Origin: Planctomycetota bacterium
Lineage (GTDB): Bacteria > Planctomycetota > B15-G4
DNA: 9,626 nt
Direction: 5' to 3'
Assembly (NCBI GenBank): GCA_003644265.1
Contig: QNBX01000163.1
Location: 1 to 9,626, forward strand
The notes under the pieces were generated by a model. It ran no database searches, had not been told where the DNA came from, and saw only the letters and a list, made by a program, of their open reading frames with translations. This document shows positions 1-5,995 of this stretch, in pieces; within the stretch, counting starts at the first letter, position 1, and each line of letters begins with the position of its first letter. The position numbers and the translations under genes were made by a program.

Positions 1-1117
1 CCTCGCCGTCGGCCAACTCGTCGCCGTGCTCGTTGACCACGCGGCAGTCGTAGCCGGGCACGGCCTGCCCCAGGCTGCCGGGGCGCACGCCGCCGGGGCG
101 GTTGCTGATGTAGATGTGGAACAGCTCGGCGCTGCCGATGCCGTCCAGGATCTCCACGCCACAGCGCTGCAGCCAGCGGCGTTGCAGTTCTTCGGGCAGC
201 TTCTCGCCGGCGCTCAGCACCAGGCGCAGGCTGGAGAGGTCGAGCTGCCGGCCCTGCTCTTCGAGCGCGAGCGTGCGCGCGATCATGGTGGGCACGGAGG
301 TGAGCATGCTGGGTCGGTAGCGCTCGACCACGTCGGCCACGGTCTCGGCCGTGGAGCGCTCGCTGAAGAGCGCCGTGGTGGCGCCCACCGCGAAGGGGAA
401 CATCAGGTTGGTGCCGGTGGCGTAGCCGAAGAACAGCTTGGGCACGCCGGCGGTGACATCGTCCTCGCGGATGCCGAGCACGCCCTTGGCGTAGACCTCC
501 ACGTTGAAGGCGAAGTCCTCGTGGAAGTGCACCGCGGCCTTGGGGCGGCCGGTGCTGCCGGAGGTGAACAGCCAGCCGCAGATGTCGTGCTTGTGGGTGT
601 CGGCCAGGTACGGGCCGGCGGGGGCGGCCTCGATCAGGTCGGCCAGGGCGTGCTGTCCGTTGGCCAGGGTGGGGCGCTCGGCCGTGGTCTCGCCGCCGGC
701 GACGATGACGTGCGTGAGGTGCGGCACGCGCTGCGCCAGGCGCGCAAAGGTCTCCGCCAGCTCGGCGTCCACCACCGCCACGCGGGCGCGGGTGTAGTGC
801 AGGATCTGCTCGAGCGCCGCCTCGTCATTGAGCGGGTTGACCATGGCGAACACGGCGCCGGCCTTGAGCGTGGCGAACCACGCGTGGCTGAACTCGGGCC
901 GATCCGAGAGGGCGAACAGCACGCGCTCCTCCATGCGCAGGCCTAGCTCCACCAGGGCGCGCGCCAGGCGATCGGAGCAGTCGCTGAGCTGCCCGTAGCT
1001 GAAGCGCTCGTCGCGCCAGCGCAGGGCCGCCTTGTCAGCGCGCCCGGCCTCCAGGTTGTGATCCAGCAGGTAGCTGGCCAGGTTGAAGCGCTCGGGGAAG
1101 CTCGGCAGGTCGGCCAT
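1..1117 (-). CDS. Benzoate-CoA ligase family acyl-CoA synthetase (candidate anthranilate/2-aminobenzoate-CoA ligase), partial
   Basis: ATP-dependent ligase that would activate an aromatic acid through an acyl-adenylate to its CoA thioester in the cytoplasm. 372 residues are visible; the C-terminal roughly 130-160 residues (lid domain with the catalytic Lys) lie beyond the left edge. Motifs seen: the AMP-binding P-loop TSGSTGRPK at residues 185-193, followed by an HFHED stretch; the adenylate motif GIGSAELFHIYISN near 326-339, very close to the GIGSTEMLHIFLSN form of benzoate-CoA ligases; and AFAMVNPLN near 90-97, also typical of that subfamily. The ATG at 1117 is chosen because the protein then begins like family members (FNLASYLLD); no good ribosome site is seen. 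It lies 92 bp downstream of tryptophan 2,3-dioxygenase and a kynureninase-like gene, so anthranilate is the best substrate guess, but benzoate or another aryl acid cannot be excluded. Family assignment is strong; substrate is inference. Confidence 0.9.
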   Translation of the reverse strand, partial: MADLPSFPERFNLASYLLDHNLEAGRADKAALRWRDERFSYGQLSDCSDRLARALVELGLRMEERVLFALSDRPEFSHAWFATLKAGAVFAMVNPLNDEAALEQILHYTRARVAVVDAELAETFARLAQRVPHLTHVIVAGGETTAERPTLANGQHALADLIEAAPAGPYLADTHKHDICGWLFTSGSTGRPKAAVHFHEDFAFNVEVYAKGVLGIREDDVTAGVPKLFFGYATGTNLMFPFAVGATTALFSERSTAETVADVVERYRPSMLTSVPTMIARTLALEEQGRQLDLSSLRLVLSAGEKLPEELQRRWLQRCGVEILDGIGSAELFHIYISNRPGGVRPGSLGQAVPGYDCRVVNEHGDELADGE

Positions 1118-1209
1118 GGGCGCGGGGTCGTTCTCGGTCAGGAGCGGTGGGCGATCGCGATGAGTGTATCGGAGGGCGGCCGCGAGAACGGGTGGACCTC
1201 TCCGACGCG

Positions 1210-2091
1210 TCAGTCGGTCAGCAGCGAGCGCACGGACCACAGGTCGGGGAAGGCGCGCCGGTTGAGCGTCGTGCTCAGATAGCGGATGCCGTCCAGGTCA
1301 CCGGTGGTGCCCTTGCCCGTGCCTGGCTTGTCGCCGATCTGGCGCTCCACCATCATGATGTGGTGCCGGCGCCAGAGGATGAACTGCTCGTCCACGTCGA
1401 TCACGGCCTCGCACAGCTCGTACACCAGCGGGTGCTCGTCGGGCGTGTCGTAGAGGCGCTTGAGCGTGGCCATGCTGCGCTGCGCCCCGGCCTCGTCGCG
1501 GTCCTCGGGGCGCACGACGTCGAAGCCGCGCTTGGCCAGCAGCGCGTAGAAGGTGTCGCGGATCGAGACCTCGCCCAGGCGCCGCTGCAGCTCGGGGTGG
1601 CGCGGGTCGCCGGAGGTATAGCTGGCCAGCTTCTCGTCCTTGAGGCCCAGCATGCACTCGACCTCGCGGAACTGCACCGACTGGAAGCCGCTGGCCGGAT
1701 TGAGCACGGCACGGAAGTCGAGGAAGTCGTGCGGCCGCATGGTCTCCAGCACGTGGATCTGCTTGACGAGCACCTCGCAGATGGCCTTGACGCGCCGCAG
1801 CAGCCGCAGGGCGTTCCAGATGTCGCGGTCCTCGCCGGCCTTGAGCAGCGTGTGCACCTCGTCCAGCTCGTGCCGGATGAGCTTGAACCAGAGCTCGTAG
1901 ACCTGGTGCACGATGATGAACTGCAGCTCATCGTGGGACTCGGGCACGGTCAGGCAGTGCTGGTGCTGGAGCAGCTCCGGCACCTTGAGGTATTCGCTGT
2001 AGCTGAGCTGGTGCTGATCGGCGGGCAGGGTCAACGCGGTCGGCTCCGGGCGGGCGACGCAGCGTAGCGAAGCCGCTGGCGGGGCGTCCAT
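1210..2091 (-). CDS. kynA: Tryptophan 2,3-dioxygenase
   Basis: Heme enzyme that opens the indole ring of L-tryptophan with O2 to give N-formylkynurenine, the first step of the kynurenine pathway. The 293-residue protein has the usual bacterial length (about 280-300). Visible signatures: FIIVHQVYELWFKLIRHELDEV-type segment at 59-79 with H62 at the position of the active-site His; SGFQSVQFRE near 134-143 with R142 matching the substrate-carboxylate Arg; and WRRHHIMMVERQIGDK at 240-255 with H244 as the probable proximal heme ligand. The glycine-rich loop after it reads GTGKGTTG, where the family usually has GTGGSSG or GTGGTSG, so one extra residue appears to be present. The ATG at 2091 is the only reasonable start; no strong Shine-Dalgarno is seen. 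It is 87 bp after the kynureninase-like gene and 92 bp before the CoA ligase, all on the same strand. Confidence 0.97.
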   Translation of the reverse strand: MDAPPAASLRCVARPEPTALTLPADQHQLSYSEYLKVPELLQHQHCLTVPESHDELQFIIVHQVYELWFKLIRHELDEVHTLLKAGEDRDIWNALRLLRRVKAICEVLVKQIHVLETMRPHDFLDFRAVLNPASGFQSVQFREVECMLGLKDEKLASYTSGDPRHPELQRRLGEVSIRDTFYALLAKRGFDVVRPEDRDEAGAQRSMATLKRLYDTPDEHPLVYELCEAVIDVDEQFILWRRHHIMMVERQIGDKPGTGKGTTGDLDGIRYLSTTLNRRAFPDLWSVRSLLTD

Positions 2092-2178
2092 GCCGGGAGC
2101 TGCGCACGCGTTGCGCCGACCGCGGCGCGGTTCGACAGGGCGCGGCGCGATCTGTCCAGGTGCGGCGTCCTTTTGCGC

Positions 2179-3366
2179 TCAGTACGCCGCGGCGTCCTTG
2201 GCGTGCCGCTCCCACGCGCCCGTGCTCAGGATTTCGTCCACCGCGTCGAGGCAGCCGAGCAGCTCGTCGTCGCTGGTGTAGAAGTGGGGCGAGATGCGCA
2301 GGCCCACGTCGGGGCGGCAGTCGATCAGGATCTCGCGCTCGGCCAGGGCGGCCACCACGGCGGGGGCGTGGTCGACCATCACGGTGACCGTGCCGCCGCG
2401 GCGCGCGGGGTCGGTGGGGGACTTGCTGCTGTAGCCGCGCTCGGCCGCGGCCTGCATGAACATCGTGGTCTGGTGCACGCTCTTCTTGCGGATGGCGTCC
2501 ACGCCGATCTCGGCGATGATCTCGTAGCCCGAGCGCGCGGCGTAGAGCGCGGGCACGGCCGGGCTGCCGTGCAGCAGGCGCGTGGCGTCGTCGGCGTAGC
2601 GCTGCTCGCCGGGCTCGAACGCGAAGGGCTCGGCGTGGGCCATCCAGCCGGTGAGCGCGGGCTGCAGCGTGTCGCGCAGGTCGGGGCGCACGTACAGGTA
2701 GCCGGCGCCGGGTCCGCCGCAGAGCCACTTGACCGAGCCGCCGCAGAGCATGTCGATGCCCAGTTCGGTGACGCTGATGGGCACCGTGCCCGTGGCCTGG
2801 TAGCAGTCGGCGATGACCAGCGCGCCGACCTGCCTGGCGCGGGCCACGACCGCCGCCAGGTCCTGCTGGAAGCCGGTTTGAAACAGCACGTGGCTGATGG
2901 GCACGATCAACGTGCGCTCGTCGATGGCGGCCAGCAGATCCTCGGTGGGCACGCCGATGCCGTCGGGGCTGGGCACGGCCACGATCTCGGCGCCGCGCCG
3001 GCGCTGGGCCTCCCAGGCGTACATGACGCTGGGGAAGTTCATGGCCGTGTAGACCACGCGGTTGCGCTCGGGCTTGAACTCGAGCGCGCTGGCGATCAGT
3101 CCCTGGATGACCGACACGTTCTGGTGCATGACGACGCTGCCCTCAGGCGCGTCGATGATCTTGCCGACCAGGTTGCCGGTGGTGACGGGTGAGGTCCACC
3201 AGCCCTCCGACCAGGCGCGGATGCCGCGCGTGGCCCACATCTCGGCGTACTCGCGCAGCGCGTCGAAGACCGCCGCGGGCATGGCGCCCAGGGAGTGGTT
3301 CACCAGGTAGGTCGAGTGCTCCAGGATCGGGAAGCGATCGCGCCAGGCCAGCAGCGGGTCGTTCAA
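2179..3366 (-). CDS. kynU: Kynureninase-like PLP-dependent enzyme (class V aminotransferase fold)
   Basis: Predicted to cleave kynurenine to anthranilate and alanine with PLP. The 395-residue product has kynureninase length. From the TTG start, features in order: YLVNHSLGAMP near 20-30 (family form YLDGNSLGARP); IRAWSEGWW at 49-57; SHVLFQTG at 158-165; IADCYQATG at 185-193 with D187 expected to bind the PLP ring nitrogen; SVKWLCGGPG at 211-220 with K213 as the Schiff-base lysine; LTGWMAH at 238-244; and GLRISPHFY at 355-363 with R357 at the carboxylate-binding position. Two positions differ from the Pseudomonas fluorescens enzyme: His204 is Gln190 here, and the Tyr before the PLP lysine (Tyr226) is Val212. 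The enzyme is therefore divergent and could act on another substrate, although its place directly before tryptophan dioxygenase supports kynurenine. The TTG start overlaps the upstream pepP stop as TTGA, with GGAGG seven bases before it. Confidence 0.8.
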   Translation of the reverse strand: MNDPLLAWRDRFPILEHSTYLVNHSLGAMPAAVFDALREYAEMWATRGIRAWSEGWWTSPVTTGNLVGKIIDAPEGSVVMHQNVSVIQGLIASALEFKPERNRVVYTAMNFPSVMYAWEAQRRRGAEIVAVPSPDGIGVPTEDLLAAIDERTLIVPISHVLFQTGFQQDLAAVVARARQVGALVIADCYQATGTVPISVTELGIDMLCGGSVKWLCGGPGAGYLYVRPDLRDTLQPALTGWMAHAEPFAFEPGEQRYADDATRLLHGSPAVPALYAARSGYEIIAEIGVDAIRKKSVHQTTMFMQAAAERGYSSKSPTDPARRGGTVTVMVDHAPAVVAALAEREILIDCRPDVGLRISPHFYTSDDELLGCLDAVDEILSTGAWERHAKDAAAY

Positions 3367-4739
3367 CAGGCCGCCTCCACGTCGTCGATGGTCTTGGGGA
3401 TGGAGCCGGTGAGGTTCTCGTGGCCGTCGGCCGTGACGGCCACGTCGTCCTCGATGCGCACGCCCAGGCCGCGGAAGCGCTCGGGCGCGCTCTCGTCGTC
3501 GGCGGCGATGTAGAGCCCGGGCTCCACCGTCAGCACCATGCCCTGCTGCAGCGGGCGCGAGCTGCCGTCGGGCGTGAAATAGCTGCCCACGTCGTGCACG
3601 TCCAGGCCCAGCCAGTGGCTGGCGCTGTGGATGGTCCACTTGGTGTGCGCGCCGCCCTCCAGGTGCTCGTCCACCGTGCCCGGCAGGAACTCGAGCTGCA
3701 GCAGCCCGGTGATGAGCGCGCGCTGCGAGGCCAGGTTGACGTGCTTGAAGGGTGTGCCCGGGCGCACCACTTCGAGCGCGGCCTGCTGCGCCGCCAGCAC
3801 CACCTCGTAGAGCTCGCGCTGCGCCGGCGTGAAGCGGCCGCTGGCGGGAAAGGTGCGCGTCACGTCCGCGGTGTAGCCGTCGAACTCGCAGCCCGCGTCC
3901 AGCAGCATCATGGCCCCCTCGGGCACGGCCATGTCGTTGGTGGTGTAGTGCAGGATGTTGGCGTTGTCGCCGCCGGCGCAGATGGTCGTGTAGCCGGGGC
4001 CCCAGCCGCCGGCGCGGCGGAAGCTGCCGTCCACCAACGACTCGATCTCCCACTCGCCCAGCCCCTCGGCCAGGGCCGACATGGCGCCGCGGTGGGCCTG
4101 CTCGGTGATGGCCGCCGCGCGGCGCAGGATGGCCAGCTCGTCCGCCGACTTGATCAGGCGCTGCTCGTGCAGGAGGCGGCCGGTGTCCCGGATGGCGCCC
4201 GGGCCCATGATGCCGTCGCGGCACTTGGTGTTGAGCCGGCGCACGGCCTTCAGGACCTGGTGGTCGTCGTCGCGGTTGAAGCCGGTGGTGTAGTGCAGCT
4301 CGGGTGCGCCCTTGAGCAGGGCCGGCAGGCGCTCGGGCAGTTCGGCGATGTCGAAGGCCTGGTCGGCGCCGTAGCGCTGCAGCGCGCCCTCGATCCCGGC
4401 CCGGCGTCCCATCCAGGTCTCCTTGGTGGGGTCGCGCGGGTTCACGAAGAGCACGAAGGGCCCCTCGTCACGCCCGGGGGCGAAGACCGCCACGGCGTCC
4501 GGCTCCGCGAAGCCGGTCAGGTACCAGAAGTCGCTGTGGGGCCTGAACTTGAAGCTGGTGTCGTTGCTGCGGTTGCGCTCACCGCCCGTGCGCAGGATGG
4601 CCACGCCGTCGCCCAGGGCGTCGAGGTAGCGCGCGCGGTGGCGCGCCGCCAGCGCCGGGGTCATGGCGGCGTCGCGGGCCGCGCCGCGCGGAGTCGCGCT
4701 CTCGGCCTGGTCTTGGGAGGGGTTCTGGGTGCGGGTCAC
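3363..4739 (-). CDS. pepP: Xaa-Pro aminopeptidase (aminopeptidase P, M24B family)
   Basis: Dimetal peptidase that removes an N-terminal residue preceding proline; cytoplasmic, as no signal peptide is seen. 458 residues against about 440 for E. coli PepP. The N-terminal creatinase-like domain includes FRPHSDFWYLTGF at 65-77. The C-terminal pita-bread domain has all five expected metal ligands: D281 (LLDAGCEFDGYTADVTRTF segment), D292, H375 (SHWLGLDVHDVG), E406 (TVEPGLY) and E430 (VRIEDD); H371 and H382 match the assisting histidines. The annotated start is GTG at 4739. An in-frame ATG at 4664 (residue 26) would begin where most PepP proteins begin and drop a low-complexity 25-residue extension; neither start has a convincing ribosome site. 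It follows the CcmI-like lipoprotein gene by 57 bp and overlaps the kynureninase-like gene by 4 nt, so the latter is probably translationally coupled to it. Confidence 0.95.
   Translation of the reverse strand: MTRTQNPSQDQAESATPRGAARDAAMTPALAARHRARYLDALGDGVAILRTGGERNRSNDTSFKFRPHSDFWYLTGFAEPDAVAVFAPGRDEGPFVLFVNPRDPTKETWMGRRAGIEGALQRYGADQAFDIAELPERLPALLKGAPELHYTTGFNRDDDHQVLKAVRRLNTKCRDGIMGPGAIRDTGRLLHEQRLIKSADELAILRRAAAITEQAHRGAMSALAEGLGEWEIESLVDGSFRRAGGWGPGYTTICAGGDNANILHYTTNDMAVPEGAMMLLDAGCEFDGYTADVTRTFPASGRFTPAQRELYEVVLAAQQAALEVVRPGTPFKHVNLASQRALITGLLQLEFLPGTVDEHLEGGAHTKWTIHSASHWLGLDVHDVGSYFTPDGSSRPLQQGMVLTVEPGLYIAADDESAPERFRGLGVRIEDDVAVTADGHENLTGSIPKTIDDVEAAC
3374..3378 (-). promoter_or_regulatory. 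Shine-Dalgarno supporting a TTG start
   Basis: On the minus strand GGAGG stands seven bases before the TTG at 3366-3364. That TTG shares four bases with the TGA stop of pepP (TTGA). The consensus ribosome site and the stop/start overlap together decide the start of the kynureninase-like gene; no ATG or GTG lies between here and the conserved N-terminal motif. Confidence 0.75.
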
Positions 4740-4795
4740 GGCGGGGCTCGTGGCTGGATTCGGGCTGGGATTCGGGCTGCTGCTGCCGCTGTGGC

Positions 4796-5860
4796 TCAGG
4801 GTTCGCCGCGGGGTGCGAGGGTCAGCTGGCTGACGCCGTCGCGGGTGGCCTCGATGGGTCCGCCCACCAGGTCGAGGTCCTGCTTGGTGGTCACGTTGCC
4901 GTCGGCGTCCAGCGAGGCCGACAGGAACAGCGTGCCGGCCAGCAGCTCGGCGGCGTTGTCGAAGGCCATGGGCATGTCGCCCAGGCCGATGGTCAGGGTG
5001 ACCGGAAAGCTCGGGCGGGGGACGCGCTTGACCGCCAGGGGCATGCCCTTGCCGGTGGCGCTGGCGCGGGCAAACACGAACAGATCGCCCGGCAAGGCCG
5101 TCACGCCCTCGCCCAGGCTCACGTGCACCTGCACCGAGGTGGCGTCGCCGTCGGCCGGCTGCAGCTGCACGATCTCGCTGCCGTCGGCGTTGTGGTCGTG
5201 CCCGGCGTGGGGGTCGGGTGCGGCGGGGGCTTCGTCGTGGGGCTCGGCGGCGTGGTCATGCCCCGCGTGGGGGTCGACCGGCGGGTCGAGTACCGGGTGG
5301 CCCGCTGGCAGGGTGTTGCCGTGCCCGGGCGGCAGGGAGCCTGCGCTGCTGGCGCCGCCCACGCCGCCGTGCCCTCCCAGGCTGGTGTCGAGCGTGCCCG
5401 CCACCACCGCGTCCTCCTGCACCCGCACATCCATGAGCAGCTCCGCGTGGGCCTCGCCGTCGCCCACCACCACATCGGTGGCGCCCTGCAGGTCACCCTT
5501 GGCGAAGGGCGCGTCGCCGTCGTGGTCGAGCCGTGCCGAGATGTGCCACGGGCCGCGCATGCTGCCCGCGCCCATGAGGTCCCGCGCCGAGAGCTCGAAG
5601 GTCAGCGGGAAGGGCCCGGGGGGCAGGCGCTTGACCAGCTCCGGGAAGGCGTCGCTCGACGCGCGGCGCCCCATGACGAACACGCACTCGTAGGGCGACA
5701 CGTCGGCGTCGCCCACCTGCAGCGTGATCGAGAGGATGCCGGAGCGGGTCGCGGGAGAGCTCTCGGCCGCGCCGCCTTCGGGCGCCGTGTCGGTGGCGTA
5801 CGGGTCGGAGCAGGCGGAGAGGGCCAGGACTGTGAGGAGCAGCGTTCGGATGTGGTTCAT
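4796..5860 (-). CDS. Lipoprotein with two CcmI/CycH-like C-terminal domains joined by a His-rich linker
   Basis: 354 residues from the ATG at 5860. The N-terminus is a lipoprotein signal peptide with lipobox LSAC (C17 is the predicted lipidated residue), so the protein should be anchored facing the periplasm. Residues about 41-147 and 241-348 are two related domains: both carry a (V/L)FV..R segment, a VKR.P...FP.T stretch, an S/ISA.LD.DG strand and a DL.G turn. This pattern resembles the C-terminal periplasmic domain of the cytochrome c biogenesis protein CcmI/CycH (family resemblance recalled, not searched). Between them, about 160-228, lies a Gly/Pro/His-rich linker with two exact DPHAGHDH copies 20 residues apart, a plausible metal-binding segment. 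No TPR, heme-binding or enzyme motif is seen. An in-frame GTG at 5881 is less likely because it would precede the probable promoter and spoil the signal peptide. The gene is first in the minus-strand run, 57 bp before pepP. Function unknown. Confidence 0.82.
   Translation of the reverse strand: MNHIRTLLLTVLALSACSDPYATDTAPEGGAAESSPATRSGILSITLQVGDADVSPYECVFVMGRRASSDAFPELVKRLPPGPFPLTFELSARDLMGAGSMRGPWHISARLDHDGDAPFAKGDLQGATDVVVGDGEAHAELLMDVRVQEDAVVAGTLDTSLGGHGGVGGASSAGSLPPGHGNTLPAGHPVLDPPVDPHAGHDHAAEPHDEAPAAPDPHAGHDHNADGSEIVQLQPADGDATSVQVHVSLGEGVTALPGDLFVFARASATGKGMPLAVKRVPRPSFPVTLTIGLGDMPMAFDNAAELLAGTLFLSASLDADGNVTTKQDLDLVGGPIEATRDGVSQLTLAPRGEP
5192..5275 (-). repeat. Coding direct repeat for DPHAGHDH
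   Basis: Two 24-bp segments, 5192-5215 and 5252-5275, each encode DPHAGHDH on the minus strand with only synonymous differences. They lie 60 bp apart in the linker of the CcmI-like lipoprotein. Further histidines (GHG, GHP, PHD) surround them. Confidence 0.85.
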
Positions 5861-5870
5861 GGAACCGGTC

Positions 5871-5900
5871 ATGATAGCCACGCGGCCCGCTCGGCGTCAG
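5871..5900 (-). promoter_or_regulatory. Candidate sigma70-type promoter for the CcmI-like lipoprotein gene
   Basis: On the minus strand a -10-like TATCAT (5876-5871, five of six consensus bases) follows a -35-like CTGACG (5900-5895, four of six) with an 18-bp spacer. Transcription would begin around 5860-5865, at or within a few bases of the ATG at 5860. That agrees with the absence of a Shine-Dalgarno there and suggests a leaderless or near-leaderless mRNA. Based on sequence match only. Confidence 0.38.
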
Positions 5901-5947
5901 GGCCCTCCGCGCCGCAGGTTCCGGGCTGCTACGCTGTGCCCCCAAAG

Positions 5948-5968
5948 CTCCCGGAATACACCCGGGAG
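5948..5968. repeat. Perfect inverted repeat 7-7-7 in the divergent intergenic region
   Basis: CTCCCGG (5948-5954), a 7-base spacer, then CCGGGAG (5962-5968). It lies between the divergent lipoprotein and microcompartment genes, 27 bp before the preferred start of the latter. It could be an operator for a dimeric regulator or a hairpin in the 5' leader of the BMC gene. No T-run follows, so it is not a classical terminator. Confidence 0.5.
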
Positions 5969-5995
5969 TGCAGCCCTGAGCGGAGTCAGCCACCC

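Noticed and set aside
1202..1217. CCGAC/GTCGG stem at the end of the tryptophan dioxygenase gene
   Set aside because: Only five base pairs, overlapping the stop codon and without a T-run.
26..2067. Two plus-strand open frames (26-946 and 1147-2067) opposite the CoA ligase and tryptophan dioxygenase
   Set aside because: Low-complexity Ala/Gly/Val/His products; the opposite strand carries unmistakable family motifs.
2162..2190. Inverted repeat GCGGCGT/ACGCCGC around the end of the kynureninase-like gene as a terminator
   Set aside because: The loop is 15 bases, one arm is coding, and no T-run follows on the minus strand. It may be chance in GC-rich sequence, and same-strand genes continue 87 bp later.
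4756..4778. Short direct repeat GGATTCGGGCT twice between the lipoprotein and pepP genes
   Set aside because: Two copies of 11 bases in a short spacer are too little to support a binding site or mobile remnant.
3189..5693. Very long plus-strand open frame (about 834 codons) opposite the kynureninase, pepP and lipoprotein genes
   Set aside because: Composition is dominated by Arg, Gly, Ala and His without any family motif. It lies antisense to three genes with clear catalytic or signal motifs; typical of high-GC DNA.
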